Below, in pieces: positions 13,141-23,479 of a stretch of DNA of 64,000 nucleotides. Below the pieces are notes generated by a model. It was not told the DNA's origin. It saw only the letters and a program-made list of their open reading frames with translations, and did no database searches. A program made the translations under genes and the position numbers. This DNA is from Parapristionchus giblindavisi. Its lineage: Eukaryota > Nematoda > Chromadorea > Rhabditida > Diplogasteridae. The DNA lies in NCBI GenBank assembly GCA_943737045.1, contig CALSFV010000209.1:1573501-1637500 (forward strand), in the 5' to 3' direction. Every line of letters starts with the position of its first letter. Positions within the stretch are counted from its first letter, which is position 1.

Positions 13141-14201
13141 GGGAAAAAATGCAAAAATGGTGAAATGAGTTAGGATCATTTTTGGATATCTCCAGGCATG
13201 CCCTACCAGCCCCCAAAGTATCATTGTTCAATTTTCATTTTGGGGCTCAATACACCGGTTCGGTAAGGTGAAGTCCCAACTTTGAGCACGAATTTCTCGC
13301 TTCTGGTGCGTTTTAGCGGAAAAGTGTCACAAGAGTGACCCCCGCTTTTTTTCCTTGCTCTATCGATCTAAACAAACCAGATGTCATGAATATGATTCTG
13401 AACAGAGCTTCACTTCGAAGCAAATAACTCAAAAATTTAGGAAAAGAGGGTGCTCTTCTTCCACTATGTTATTAAGTTTTTCATGCGCTTTCGAATGAGG
13501 GATTTGCGAAAAAAATACGTTGATGCGTTCGTATGGTTCATCCCCTTGGAAATTTTCTGTTGATTTGAAGTCATTTTCGCTACCCGCAATCTCTCGTTTT
13601 GCACACTCTCTCGCCGGAAAGTGAAAGAAATAGAGGGGAGAGAAAGGGTGAAAGCAATATGTTTAATTCCGCACCGCGCGCACGAGACCGTGCGGTGAGG
13701 ATTGGAATGGAATGGAATGTAAAGGAATGGTCGAGAGAGTGTGCGAAATGAGAGATTGTGGGTAGCGAAAATGACTTCAAATCATCAGGAAATTTCCAAG
13801 GGGACCCATACGAACGCATTAACGTATTTTATTCGCGAACCTATCATTCGAAAGCGCATGAAAAACTTAATAACATACTGGAAGAAGAGCACCTCCTTTT
13901 CCTAAATTTTTGAGTTATTTGCTTCGAAGTGAAGCTCTGTTCATAATCATTGTCATGACCTCTGGTTTGTTTAGATCGATAGAGCAAGAAAAAAGAGCGG
14001 GGTCACTCTTGTGACACTTTTCCGCTAAAACGCACCAGAAGCGAGAAATTCGTGCTCAAAGTTGGGACTTCACCTTACCGAACCGGTGTATTGAGCTCCG
14101 AAATGAAAATTGCGTAATGAGACTTTGGGGGCTGGTAGGGCATGCCTAGAGATGTCCAAAAATGGTCCTAACTCATTTCACCATTTTCACTGTTTCCCAT
14201 A
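13141..14201. mobile_element. Palindromic DNA element, about 1.06 kb
   Basis: Inverted arms of about 500 bp. The left arm starts near AATGGTGAAATGAGTTAGGA and the right arm ends with its complement. The middle holds a GAGAGAGTGTGCGAAATGAG segment and its complement. It lies where the D1 intron and terminal exon would be and so truncates D1. No coding capacity; exact ends are uncertain. Confidence 0.75.
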
Positions 14202-14811
14202 CTCAGCTCGATTCTCTCGTGACAGGCGTGATATACTGCATAGCATTTCGAGAACGGTCGTGATGAGACAGAGAAATAGGTAGAGTGAAAAAGATAGAGA
14301 GTACGCAAACCTGTGAGAGGGCGCTGATGATACCAACCATACCTTATTTTTGACATTTTGATTATTTATTTATTTTTAATGCAATGAGCACTCTCGTTAT
14401 GTTGCGGTGGTGAAGTGTCTGTTGAAACGTTGTGTTCGATACTTTGGACATATAGACATAAACTTTATTATCACTATCAATTATTCATATAAGAGGCCGT
14501 TTGTGTAAGAGTCGGGCAAATCAGGGGGAGGGTTGGCGCAGACCAAAAATTTCGATACCCTCAAAAGTTGTGTATAGGGGTTATTGACCTCGCTGATGAA
14601 GATGTGCATAGTCATTTCGGCTCAATTGGTCCCGCAACGTCTGGGCACGATTACGGTATAATCACGTTTTCAAGCTGTTCTCGATCCGTGGTTGAGCTAA
14701 AGGTATGAAAATTGGGCTCCTGGGACAGAATTCGATGGCGATGACGGCTGTCTACTTCATTAGTTTTGAAAATTTCCCAAAAGGTCGACTAGTGGAAATA
14801 TTGATGTCGAC
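14202..14811. other. Repeat-derived non-coding DNA
   Basis: About 14380-14490 matches 62540-62640 (core TAGACATAAACTTTATTATC), so it is a dispersed or co-duplicated repeat. The rest, to 14811, appears to be the outer left part of the inverted element centred near 14990. I see no gene. Confidence 0.45.
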
Positions 14812-15178
14812 GTTTGCGCCCCAGACGAGTATGACAGTTCGAACCGGCGTGACGAGAGGAACTCAACGATGTATTATGAGCCATTTTCTCCGTTGAGAAA
14901 GCTTTCATAGTCTAGTTATAGTGAAGTGCGCCTTGCAAAAGGCGTCTCTCAATTCCGCACGCTATCTCGCACACTCGGGAGATTCGAGAGAGCGTGCGGA
15001 AATGAGAGAGTGAAGAGGGAGCGCGCGGCATTGAGACGTAAATAACTCCTGGTGCCGGCGCACTTCACTATATCGAGACTATGAAAGCTTTCTCAACGGA
15101 GATAATGGCTCATAATACATCGTTGAGATCTTCTCGTCACGCCGGTTCGAACTGTCATACTCGTCTGGGGCGCAAACA
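14812..15178. repeat. Inverted repeat centred near 14990
   Basis: Arms contain GACGAGTATGACAGTTCGAA, then CAACGATGTATTATGAGCC and AGAAAGCTTTCATAGTCT, on the left; their complement is on the right. The right arm supplies the last codons of the LINE reading frame at 15079, so LINE and inverted repeat are fused or nested. Confidence 0.7.
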
Positions 15179-16484
15179 GCTCCATCAAAATTTCGTGTGC
15201 TATAAGGGCGAAAATAGTGGGATTTTTTATTGGAGATTTTATATTTCCCTCTAAGTAGGTTCATGGCTGTCCTCAAATCTATGTGCTCTCTGCGCTTCTC
15301 TAAAGACTCTAGACCCAATTGGGTGTTTCGCAGTGCGCTACCAGGCACTGTATCCCAGGTATGGCTGTAACAGCGCATAAATAGCCTTCTTGTGAAATAA
15401 TTCTGGACTCTTTCGATGACTATTTTGTCGTGCTTCTTGAATGGATTAAATACTGTTGATGCACTTTCAAGGATTGGTCTGATATATATCGTATACGCCT
15501 TAAGGAGGACATCTATATTTTTGGTCTTCAGTGCTCGTAAAATAATATGGCATGCTGTTTTACCTTTCATGGCAATATTTTTACAGTGATCGGTAAAGGT
15601 TAAATATTTCTGAATAGTGAAACCCAGGTGCCTAATCAGATCCTTTTGAGTCAAGTTTAGTGATCCGATGGTGTATATCTTCCTAATATTTGCTCTACCA
15701 AGATGTAGTGAATTACATTTATGAGCGGCTAGTGGCAGTTGCCAATCATCTGCCCATTTTGAGGTGGTATCTATGGCAGACTGTAGGGGAGCGGATGAGT
15801 TTTCATCTTTAATAGCTTTGTAAATTTTTATATCATCAGCGTATATCCTCGCAATGACACCGTTATTTTGGACAAGGGATGGAATTTCTGAGGTATAGAT
15901 CAGGAAAAGTAAAGGGCCTAATACTGAACCTTGGGGTACACCACTAGTGACGGGCAGAGATTCTGACAATTTGTCATGCACTCTAACCTGGAAAGTGCGA
16001 TTTTTTTTTTGAGATACCCGGCTATCCAATTTATAGATCTTGTCGAGAGACCAATCTTGCTTAATTTCATTAAAAGCTTATTGTGTGATACTCTGTCAAA
16101 AGCCTTAGCAAAATCAAAATTAATTACATCCACAGGACCACCTTCACTAATAGACGCAGTCCAATGTTCCAGAACTTCAAGCATTTGCATTTCTCGTGAT
16201 CTTTTCTTACGAAAGCCATATTGCTCATCAGGAAAAATTTCTAATGATTCACAGTGATTGATTATTGGTTTGCACAAAAGGCGCTCAAATATACGGCAGA
16301 AAAATGAAGTTATTGATATCGGGCGATAGTTCATAGGGTCGGAATAAGGAGGTTGTTTCTTCACTGGGGTAACTATGGAATGACGCCACAAGGAGGGAAC
16401 AACTCCCGATTCATACGAGTTATTGAAAATAATTTCAAGCGCCTCTGAGATTGGAACGGCAAGAAGAGCGTTTCCATTTTTCAA
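15079..16484 (-). mobile_element. Non-LTR retrotransposon (CR1/jockey-like) reverse transcriptase, 5'-truncated, one frameshift
   Basis: Two overlapping minus-strand frames (16484-15918 and 16029-15079) together encode the RT domain and C-terminal thumb. Motifs in order: MNYRPISITS, QYGFRKKRS, FDFAKAFDRVSH, GVPQGSVLGPLLF, the catalytic ARIYADD, then HLGFTI and RPILESAS. The frame switch coincides with a run of A (plus-strand T-run at about 16001-16010), consistent with a 1 nt slip. The endonuclease domain is absent (5' truncation). The last residues come from the flanking inverted repeat. It probably inserted between D1 and an axin fragment and is not functional. Confidence 0.88.
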
Positions 16485-16496
16485 TTAGTGCACAAA

Positions 16497-16836
16497 TGAA
16501 AGACCACAACACGACACCAACTGGTATAATGTCAACTGGTATATTTGTTACTTTGACCAGATGGTTTCGTGTTTTAGCCAGTTCTGAAAAGAATATCGCA
16601 CATTACGATCATGCTTATGAAATACAATTCAGTGATAATACATTATTATTACAAATATTTTTCATACTAGTGACTTTGTTCAGTGCCAACAAAAACTAGA
16701 TATCATTCCCTTATACCCTAGACGGTGTTTTCATGGAAGAGCACAACACGAAATCAACTGGTCAAACGTCAATCTCATGATATGTGCCATTCCTATTGTG
16801 GTTTTGACCATTTGTTTCCTGTTTTAACCAGCTCGG
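16497..16836. repeat. Two copies of a small palindromic MITE
   Basis: Copies at about 16497-16575 and 16735-16836. Each has the arm CACAACACG with AACTGGT, and the complementary TTGACCA with CGTGTTTTAGCCAG. The same MITE sits next to axin copies at about 4668, 25765 and 61278, so it was probably present in the ancestral axin intron before the unit was duplicated. Confidence 0.7.
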
Positions 16837-16946
16837 TAAAGACTATCTGGGGTGTTGGGGGCTGGTTGTTGCGATTTTTCCGAACATGCTTATTATCATT
16901 TATAACCCCATAAAAATACATTAATATAAGAAATATTCATCATACC

Positions 16947-17066
16947 AGGTAAACTCCTTCTCCTCGATGTGGTCTCATCTGATGGAGCGAGTGATTCAAT
17001 GCCGCTACTGTCGTAGGTTGGAGAGGAGAAGTTTGCACGGTATTTCGATGGAGATCTGTTTTGTTA
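16947..17066 (-). pseudogene. Axin-like exon fragment (X6)
   Basis: One minus-strand exon-like block similar to the X3 block at about 26040-26150, which encodes DRANFSSPTYDSSNIESLAP and SDETTSRR. It is isolated: no DIX or histidine-rich exon nearby. It is taken as the remnant of an axin copy between D1 and D4. Confidence 0.45.
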
Positions 17067-17144
17067 ATAAATTGTTAAAATATTGCTTTACGATCATACG
17101 AAACTTTTAAGCGATATTCGCATGATTGTTTACAGTATTCAGCT

Positions 17145-17402
17145 AAAATGGAAGACTATATTGAAATCTACTGGAAATACAAATGACGCTATTGCATGTT
17201 CGACGCGCTGAATAAATTGTCCGTAGATTGGCGTAACATCCGTCTTTTAGGTATACTTTCAAGGCTGTCCGGAAAATACTTTTCGGAAAATTTCGGAAAA
17301 AAATATTTCTCCGAAAATTCAGAAAATTCGGAAAATTTCGGAAATTATAAATTCGTTTTAATGCTCAAATTTTCGTGTTTTTTCTCTCGCCTTTTTGATT
17401 TA
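17145..17402. repeat. Interspersed element fragment with CGGAAAA motifs
   Basis: Contains GCGCTGAATAAATTGTCCGT and clustered TTTCGGAAA motifs. The same element occurs inverted at about 51705-52245. The first D4 sequence begins directly after it. A transposon remnant is inferred. Confidence 0.5.
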
Positions 17403-17796
17403 GAGTCATGGTGATTATGGTAAGTGATGGTATACTGTAGGTATCGATGATTATCGATTGATTATCGGCATTGAAAATTTGTTGATATCTTCCAGACAGC
17501 TAGACGTCAATTGATAGTGAAAGGTATTGCCGCTCTTAATAGCTCAGTGAGACGCGAATCGTGCATGTTGCATTTTTATAGCGATGAGAAATAGAGAAAT
17601 TGTGGGAGCCAAAACTCTTCCTGGTCTCTTATAACCTTTCTGCTCTCTCTCACTGCGGAGTAATGCAGTTTGTGAATTTGACGTTTAACTGGTCTTGCGC
17701 TCAGATATGGTCTCTGGTTGTTAATTGACGGTTTAAAAAAATTTAATTTAACTATTCTTTGTACCTAGTAACTTTTGGTCCAAAATGTGGGTACTT

Positions 17797-18697
17797 CATA
17801 TCACGCATCTCGCCTAAGAATTGACCGATTCTACTACACACTTTTGAGTTGACCCCCACTTTTCTCCACCGTTTTCGATAGGCCTTGGGTAGGACATCAA
17901 TAATCCAGAGTAGTAAGGATGGTAGATCACGCACCTCTCCAGGAGCTCACGTCAAAACTCGTCGTTGAGGCTCCCTCCGATGCGATTTTCTCAGTTCACA
18001 GCAGAGCTATGAAAAAGTTTCCAACAGATGAAATGTATATTTTCTTGAGTACTTTCAGATAAAAATGTAAAAATTCAACTTTTTCATTTTTCGTTCCCTA
18101 AGAAATTGATCGCGTTCCATAGCCCCGGGAAAGATTTTTTTAAAGACTCAACGGATAGAGCTCGTTCACAGCTTTCATTCAAGCTCTTGAGAGACGATTT
18201 TCATGGGGATTTCGAGTAGATCAAAGCTTTCTTTAGTGATCTACCTGCATTCAAATGCAGTTTTTTTGGACGTAGTTCAGTCAAATCCCCATGAAAATCG
18301 TCTCCCAAGAGCTTAAATGAAAGCTGTGAACGAGATCTATCCATTGACCCTTTAAAAAAAATCTTTCCCGGGGCTATGGAACGCGATCAATCTTAGGGAG
18401 CGAAAAATTAAAAAGTTGAATTTTTAAATTTTTATCTGAAAGTACTAGAGAAAATAAACATTTCATCTGTTGGAAACTTTTTCATAGCTCTGCTGTGAAC
18501 CGAGAAAACCGCATCGGAAGGAGCCTCAACGACGAACTTTGACGTGAGCTCCTGGAGAGGTGCGTGATCTACCATCCTTACTACTCTGGATTATTGATGT
18601 CCTACCTAAGGCCTATCGAAAACTGTGGAGAAAAGTGGGGGTCATCTCAAAAGTGTGTAGTAGAATCGGTCAATTCTTAGGCGAGATGCGTGATATG
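17797..18697. mobile_element. Palindromic DNA element, 901 bp
   Basis: Near-perfect inverted halves (ends CATATCACGC and GCGTGATATG, centre near 18247). It sits in a D4 intron. Two 60-residue open frames, one per arm, are mirror images and not genes. The element lacks a transposase. Confidence 0.85.
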
Positions 18698-18735
18698 TAT
18701 ATGAACTGTCAGGCATGCACATTAGAGAAAGAGCG

Positions 18736-19680
18736 GCTCTGTTCTACTTGCGGGGGCTCATGAAAATTGAGGGGGCCCATCAAAATTGAGGGGGCCCATC
18801 AAAATTGAGGGGGCCCATCAAAATTGAGGGGGCTCATGAAAATTGAGGGGGCCCATCAAAATTGAGGGGGCTCATGAAAATTGAGGGGGCTCATGGTATC
18901 GTGCTATTGTCTCAAACAATGCTCAAAAAGTTTAGGGGGCCCATGAAAATTGAGGGGGCCCATGACAGTTTAGGGGGCTCATGTTCCTGGTCAGAACTGA
19001 TCATGCTATTTTCAAAGTTTTTGTTCTGTTATCAGTGTTTGTGCAATGTTTGAACTTTTCAACTCGTATGATAACATGAAAGGAAATTTATCGGGACAAC
19101 AACGCTCATTCAATTAACACGAGCTCACTCAATTCTTTTTGCCAGAGGGACGGCCGCGGCCTGCCTTCTTGACTGATCCACTTGCAGCCTTGCTCGTTCC
19201 CTGATCGCTGCGTCTTTTGCCGCCGCCATTGTTTGCAGGGGAAACGGCAGGTGCGGATGCACCACCTCTAACTCTCTTCGTTCCGCTTCCAGAAGGAAGG
19301 TTCGGAGAGGGACTGTGCACAGAGACTGGCTTTCTCTTTCGAGTACCACGTTGAGCAGAGAGGGAAGGGGCCGCAGGCTGAACAACAGGAGTCTGAGGAA
19401 CCACTGGTCTGCGTTTACGGTTTCCGCACGGAACAACAGGAGAACAAACACTGCCAAAGATAACAGAACAAAAACTTTGTAAATAGCATGATCAGTTCTG
19501 ACCAGGAACATGAGCCCCCTCAATTTTCATGGCCCCCCTAAACTTTTTGAGCATTGTTGAGACAATAGCACGATACCATGAGCCCCCTCAATTTTCATGA
19601 GCCCCCTCAATTTTCATGGGCCCCCTCAATTTTCATGGGCCCCCTCAATTTTCATGAGCCCCCGCAAGTAGAACAGAGCC
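18736..19680. mobile_element. Foldback / Mutator-like element with tandem-repeat arms and captured exon
   Basis: 945 bp element with ends GGCTCTGTTCTACTTGCGGG and its complement, flanked by a perfect 9 bp target duplication GAAAGAGCG (18727-18735 and 19681-19689). Inside each end is a tandem array of an 18-19 bp unit (GGGGGCTCATGAAAATTGA, variants CCCATCAAAATTGA), about ten units on the left and fewer on the right, in inverted orientation. Tandem arrays in the arms are typical of foldback elements; a 9 bp duplication also fits Mutator-like elements. The centre holds a coding-like minus-strand exon (19129-19450) that looks like captured host sequence. Confidence 0.85.
19129..19450 (-). CDS. 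Captured exon encoding a basic AT-hook-like peptide
   Basis: Minus-strand exon with an acceptor (TTTGGCAG) at 19450 and a stop at 19129, about 106 codons. The product is rich in Pro, Ser, Lys and Arg: it opens with PCGNRKRRPVVPQTP, continues with a disordered segment, and ends KKAGRGRPSGKKN. The RGRP core with flanking basic residues matches an AT-hook, a minor-groove DNA-binding motif of chromatin proteins. GC content and codon pattern differ from the AT-rich repeat arms around it. No start codon or promoter is evident, so it is probably the last exon of a host gene picked up by the element. Whether it is expressed cannot be told from sequence. Confidence 0.5.
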
Positions 19681-19993
19681 GAAAGAGCGATGAGTATAAC
19701 AGTTCTAGGTAATTTGAAACACGAATCGACCTGGTTGAGAGGGTTGAGTTGGCTACCGGGAAAAGGGAACGTTCTAGGAACAGAAATCTGTCTGTTCACC
19801 GCCCGTTTCTCACCCCAAATTATTAATACGATCATCTTATTCCTCTTTGAGCATCAAGGCTTCCTCGTTCCGCCGCTTCACTGCATTGCAATGGCCGCGT
19901 CACTCGGAACTATCATGAGTCAGTTGATCTTTGATCTTTGGTCTTTGACCTTTGAACTTTGGTAGTTGATTTGTTCAGGCAACCGCATGGCTA

Positions 19994-20225
19994 CACTCAC
20001 GGCAAATTCTCTTGGATATAGGTTGTCTAACTGTTCAGCTATAGATAAAGGTTAGCTTACTCCAAACTCTCTCAAAAAGGCACGTTAGATAATACTCTCT
20101 CGCTCGAGACAGTAACGGGGACTGGAGTAAGCTAGCTAAGTTATCTCACATATGAGATAACGTTTCTCTAATTGTCGCATCTTAGATAACTTATATCTCA
20201 AATATGAGACAGTTTGCCGTCAGTG
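19994..20225. mobile_element. 232 bp MITE inserted in a D4 exon
   Basis: Ends CACTCACGGCAAA and TTTGCCGTCAGTG, flanked by TA duplications (19992-19993 and 20226-20227). Removing the element and one TA restores GGCTACGATGCG, exactly as in the exon of D1. The centre has repeated TTAGATAA and ATATGAGA motifs. Confidence 0.92.
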
Positions 20226-20832
20226 TACGATGCGTTCGCTTGACGAGGATCGGCTCAAGTTTATGAACTATGCGGTGAGTTGTTTTAGAATTCATGTAAC
20301 AAATTTATTTGATCTTTGATCTTTACAGTGCTGGGTCTCTCTGTTCACCTTCAATATGATGCTATTGATGATCGGCATATCACAACAGTGCATGGATCGG
20401 TAAGATTTGTTTGTAGTTTGATCTTCTGCTCTTGTAGTTTGATCTTTGATCTTTTGCAGTCAGTTCATGATCGTGTCCAGAGGCAGCACTACGAATGAGT
20501 TTGGCGTGAAGATGGCTATCAAGGATCTCGGATATGAATGGTATATTGGATTTGATCTTTGTAGTTTGATCTTTGATCTTTAAGAAAAAAAAACAAGTAT
20601 AAAGTAAGTTACTTTTTCACGCTACTTACTATAATATTACCACGCAACATCGAAGTTGCTTTGCATACGGTCATTACTGTATATCTCCTGAGATATCACT
20701 AATTGATTTTTTAAACATTAATTATGTCTCAATTATGCAGGAGCCGGTTGTCGTGGACTTTCTGTGCATCGATTCGAAGAACGCGCCGTCTCCTGTCTGG
20801 ATCCAGCATCTGTCGTGTACGGTAGTTCCACA

Positions 20833-22190
20833 CTAGGGTGGCGAGAATTGCTCTCGAATGAGCCTGTTTTGTAGTCTCTATAGAGTCGAGGTCGAATGGA
20901 GAGGATATTCGTTCCCCTTGTCTCTATCTCTCTCCCTAGGATAATCGTTTTTAGGTCGAGTCGAGCGTTTTTCAAGGCCGTGTTTGAACAAAACTAGACA
21001 AATTAGTTGAACGTCAGATTTCCGATGACAAAGAATCGTCATCGGAAATCTGACGTTCAACTTCACCGATTCTGCCACCTATCTTGGAGGAAGAATCTCC
21101 CTTCCCCTCGATCACACGGATGAAATAGAGCACCGGATCAGACTCGGCTGGTTTGCATTTAGTAAGCTTTCCAGTCTCCTCTCATCTCGCCTTTTGCCCA
21201 TGAAGATTAAAAGACGACTCTTCGAGAGCTGCATCACCTCTACCGTACTCTACGGCAGCGAAGTATGGGCCTTACGATCGAGTGACAAGGAGCGACTGAG
21301 TGTGACACAGAGAAAGATGGAGAGGAAGATGATAGGAGTAACCCTATTGGAGCGATGGAGAAACGAGCGGATACGAGAGATCACCAAGCTACGCGATTGG
21401 GTCCAAGAGGGTTTGAAACGCAAGGCACGCTGGGCACTCAAAGTGCGGGATATGGACACGGAACATTGGAGTCGTGCGACAACACTATGGACGCCCTACA
21501 ACTGGACACGCCCCCCGGGAAAGCCACGAGTTCGATGGAGAGACGATTTGAAGCGAGCCATCGGTGTTAATTGGTGGAATGCAACCCGTGCTGAATACCA
21601 CCGACTCATCCCCATCTGAGCATTAATGCCTGACATGATAAAGAAATTGAAATTGAATTGAAGACAAATTATGTATATTTGAAATCAGCATAACGAGATC
21701 TTTAAAATGATACACAATTCACATCGAATAATTCAAATTCAAATTACTTTTTCTTTGATGATAGAAGAGACCTATGGTTATTTGTCTGATGATAGTGAGA
21801 TTGAAGAGTTTGAATCTGATGACGAATTGGAACTTTAATAATAGTATTGCCATAATTATTGTTATCAAATTAATAATATTATTGTATCATAAACCAACAA
21901 ATTTTTAATAAATATTTTTTTTGAAAAAAATTGTTAAATTTGGCTTCGTTTTATAGCACTTAATGAGCTCATGTCAGAAGTTTAAAAAGTTTTGAATTTG
22001 ATCAATGCAGTGCTGAGAAAAACCTTTCCATTCGATTTCGACTCGACTGTTTTTTGACTATTCGAGACAATGACCCCCTCTCCCGGCTCATTCGACGAGA
22101 GAGAGATCGTAAATGCCTCTCTCCCCGATAACTCGGCCAAGACTGCCAGTGGGAACGAATACTCTTGCGCCATTCTTGCCACCCTATTCC
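20833..22190. mobile_element. Composite insertion in the last D4 intron (DNA element plus LINE)
   Basis: Outer inverted ends AGGGTGGCGAGAA (about 20835) and TTCTTGCCACCCT (about 22175) suggest a DNA element. A LINE 3' fragment (about 21040-21619) lies within it. A short hairpin (21007-21062, stem GAACGTCAGATTTCCGATGA) marks an inversion point at the LINE 5' end. From 21620 to 22170 the DNA is AT-rich with no gene seen. Confidence 0.55.
21040..21619 (+). mobile_element. Non-LTR retrotransposon RT C-terminal fragment
   Basis: The open frame runs from the hairpin to TGA at 21619. It encodes ATYLGGRIS, RIRLGWFAFSKLSS, STVLYGSEVWALRSSDKERL, LSVTQRKMERKMIGV and GKPRVRWRDDLKRA. This is the region downstream of the YADD motif in RTE/CR1-type elements (thumb and C-terminal extension). 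The polymerase core and endonuclease are missing. It is a dead 5'-truncated copy. Confidence 0.85.
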
Positions 22191-22308
22191 ACACCCTTAA
22201 AGGCAGCTGGCATCCAAAAATTTCAATTCGAAATAGTTAAAATAGTTGATCTCATGTTGATAAGCTCAAATAACTATTCAGAAATATGTATTTGAAAGTC
22301 TGAAAAGA

Positions 22309-22568
22309 CGCTCTGGTAAGAAGTTGGATTACTGTAGCCTGCTCCACACCACGGGCGAGGTTTCCGAACTACAGTATGCTAACTCCATCGAAAAGCTCAA
22401 AATAGCCCATTATTGAGTTTTATTCTTCATAATTCACTACTGCGGAAAGAATTATCATCAAAATATTAAATTTAAAGTCGTATCCAAAGAGTGGCAATTA
22501 GGAAAAGGCTCCCGCTATCTGGAGCAGACTGTAGTTTTTTAACTGCGCCGTTCTCCTTACCAGAGAAT
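22309..22568. repeat. Small inverted-repeat element
   Basis: Ends CTCTGGTAAGAA and TTCTCCTTACCAGAG, with a second nested inverted pair (TACTGTAGCCTGCTCCA with TGGAGCAGACTGTAGT). It lies between the composite insertion and the last D4 exon. Confidence 0.65.
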
Positions 22569-22714
22569 TCTTATGACATAAGATGTATATACTTCGAAAC
22601 AGAATTTCAAGCTCTTTTATATGAGATCAACTTGTTTTTCGTTTCACGGTCCCTTTAATATCGATTTTTGTATAACAGCTTCCATCGTGGATGGAATACG
22701 CTCTGCAGCCATAG

Positions 22715-23073
22715 GTCAATCGTGGCAAACATTCGTCACGAATAGGCGAATACTCATATCGGTATTGATTGATTTAAATATTGATATTCAAATATTGATT
22801 TAAATATATGTGTTAGACATTGATCGGATACTATTATGTAATTATTATCTTCTAAAATCAACACTCGGTCAAGCGTGTAAAGTTTGAATATGTTGCTGTT
22901 CTCTCGAGGAGTCGTTCAACCTGTGTGATTCCCGTTTCAATGAACCATCAATTTCACAAAGCTCTTTTATTGACAATTTATCAAAGACGAGAAAATTTTA
23001 CGATTTACAATGATTAAAATCAAACAACCAATCCTCTAAACATATCAATCAATAATCTACCGTATACCTTGAG
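22715..23073. other. Spacer between D4 and the small gene
   Basis: AT-rich with TTGATTTAAATATTGA repeats. The block with TCTCTCGAGGAGTCGTTCAA is repeated after D3 (about 60155), so this is duplicated 3' flank of D. No exon is seen. Confidence 0.5.
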
Positions 23074-23479
23074 ATGTTGGCGGAGTCTCCGTTCATCACG
23101 GACACGGATCTGCTCAAGCGATGCACGGAAATCAGAGACGGTAGATGGAGGGATAAGGTTTGTAATGATATATGGATTATTAATAATATAAAATTAATAA
23201 TGATGATGGTAGTGAAACGACATGAAGGCTTATGATGCATAAGTTATGTTATTATTGATTATTTGGGATCGAAGCCAATGGGTTGCAGACAAGATAGATA
23301 ACCAATCGGCTTCACGGAGAAAAATACTGGATATCTAGATCATTTCAAGAACTGTGAAACTGTATCTATTTTACATTATTATTGTTGTTGTTAAGGCTGA
23401 GACTGTGACTACGGAGAGAAAAGCGGCTGTGGTATCCACGTGCAAGTTGATCTACAAGGAGACGAATCTGACCAAATGA
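23074..23479 (+). CDS. Unknown small two-exon gene or gene end, copy 1
   Basis: Exon 23074-23157 (ATG start, MLAESPFITDTDLL then TEIRDGRWRDK), donor AAG/GTTTGT. Second exon 23396-23479 (AETVTTERKAAVVS, CKLIYKET, TGA stop). Total 55 codons; no membrane segment, charged and probably helical. A paralogous copy at 60344-60741 keeps both exons, phase and stop. The two exon-1 differences between copies (GCG/GCT, CTC/CTT) are synonymous in this frame and would be amino-acid changes in the opposite strand frame, which supports the plus strand. Exon 2 differs at several residues. The acceptor-like CTTGAG before the ATG means it could be the last part of a longer gene. Function not recognised. Confidence 0.42.

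Larger units (their letters stand above)
17403..22714 (+). pseudogene. TM2/DNAJC22-like gene, broken copy D4 (3' half)
   Basis: Starts inside an exon (VMVIM, donor at about 17419) and continues through exons 19852-19918 (GFLVPPLHCIAMAASLGTIM), 19979-20277 (split by a MITE), 20329-20399 (CWVSLFTFNMMLLMIGISQQ), 20460-20540 (QFMIVSRGSTTNEFGVKM), 20741-20821 (VVVDFLCIDSKNAPSPVW) and 22679-22714 (LPSWMEYALQP, then TAG). The terminal exon is conserved in D3, which fixes the C terminus. The exon encoding FTNDRITRRR is missing. Insertions: the palindrome at 17797, the foldback/MULE-like element at 18736, the MITE at 19994 inside an exon, and composite repeats at 20833-22568 in the last intron. The 5' half with the TM2 domain is absent. 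Confidence 0.7.

Noticed and set aside
18560..18763. Two 60-67 residue frames starting MRDLPSLLL (also 17752-17934)
   Set aside because: They are mirror images within one palindromic element, with no homology or splice context.
23049..23240. Minus-strand exon reading DFRASLEQIRVRDERRLRQH
   Set aside because: It is open and protein-like, but differences between the two copies change residues on this strand and are silent in the plus frame; no clear acceptor was found. Kept only as an alternative.
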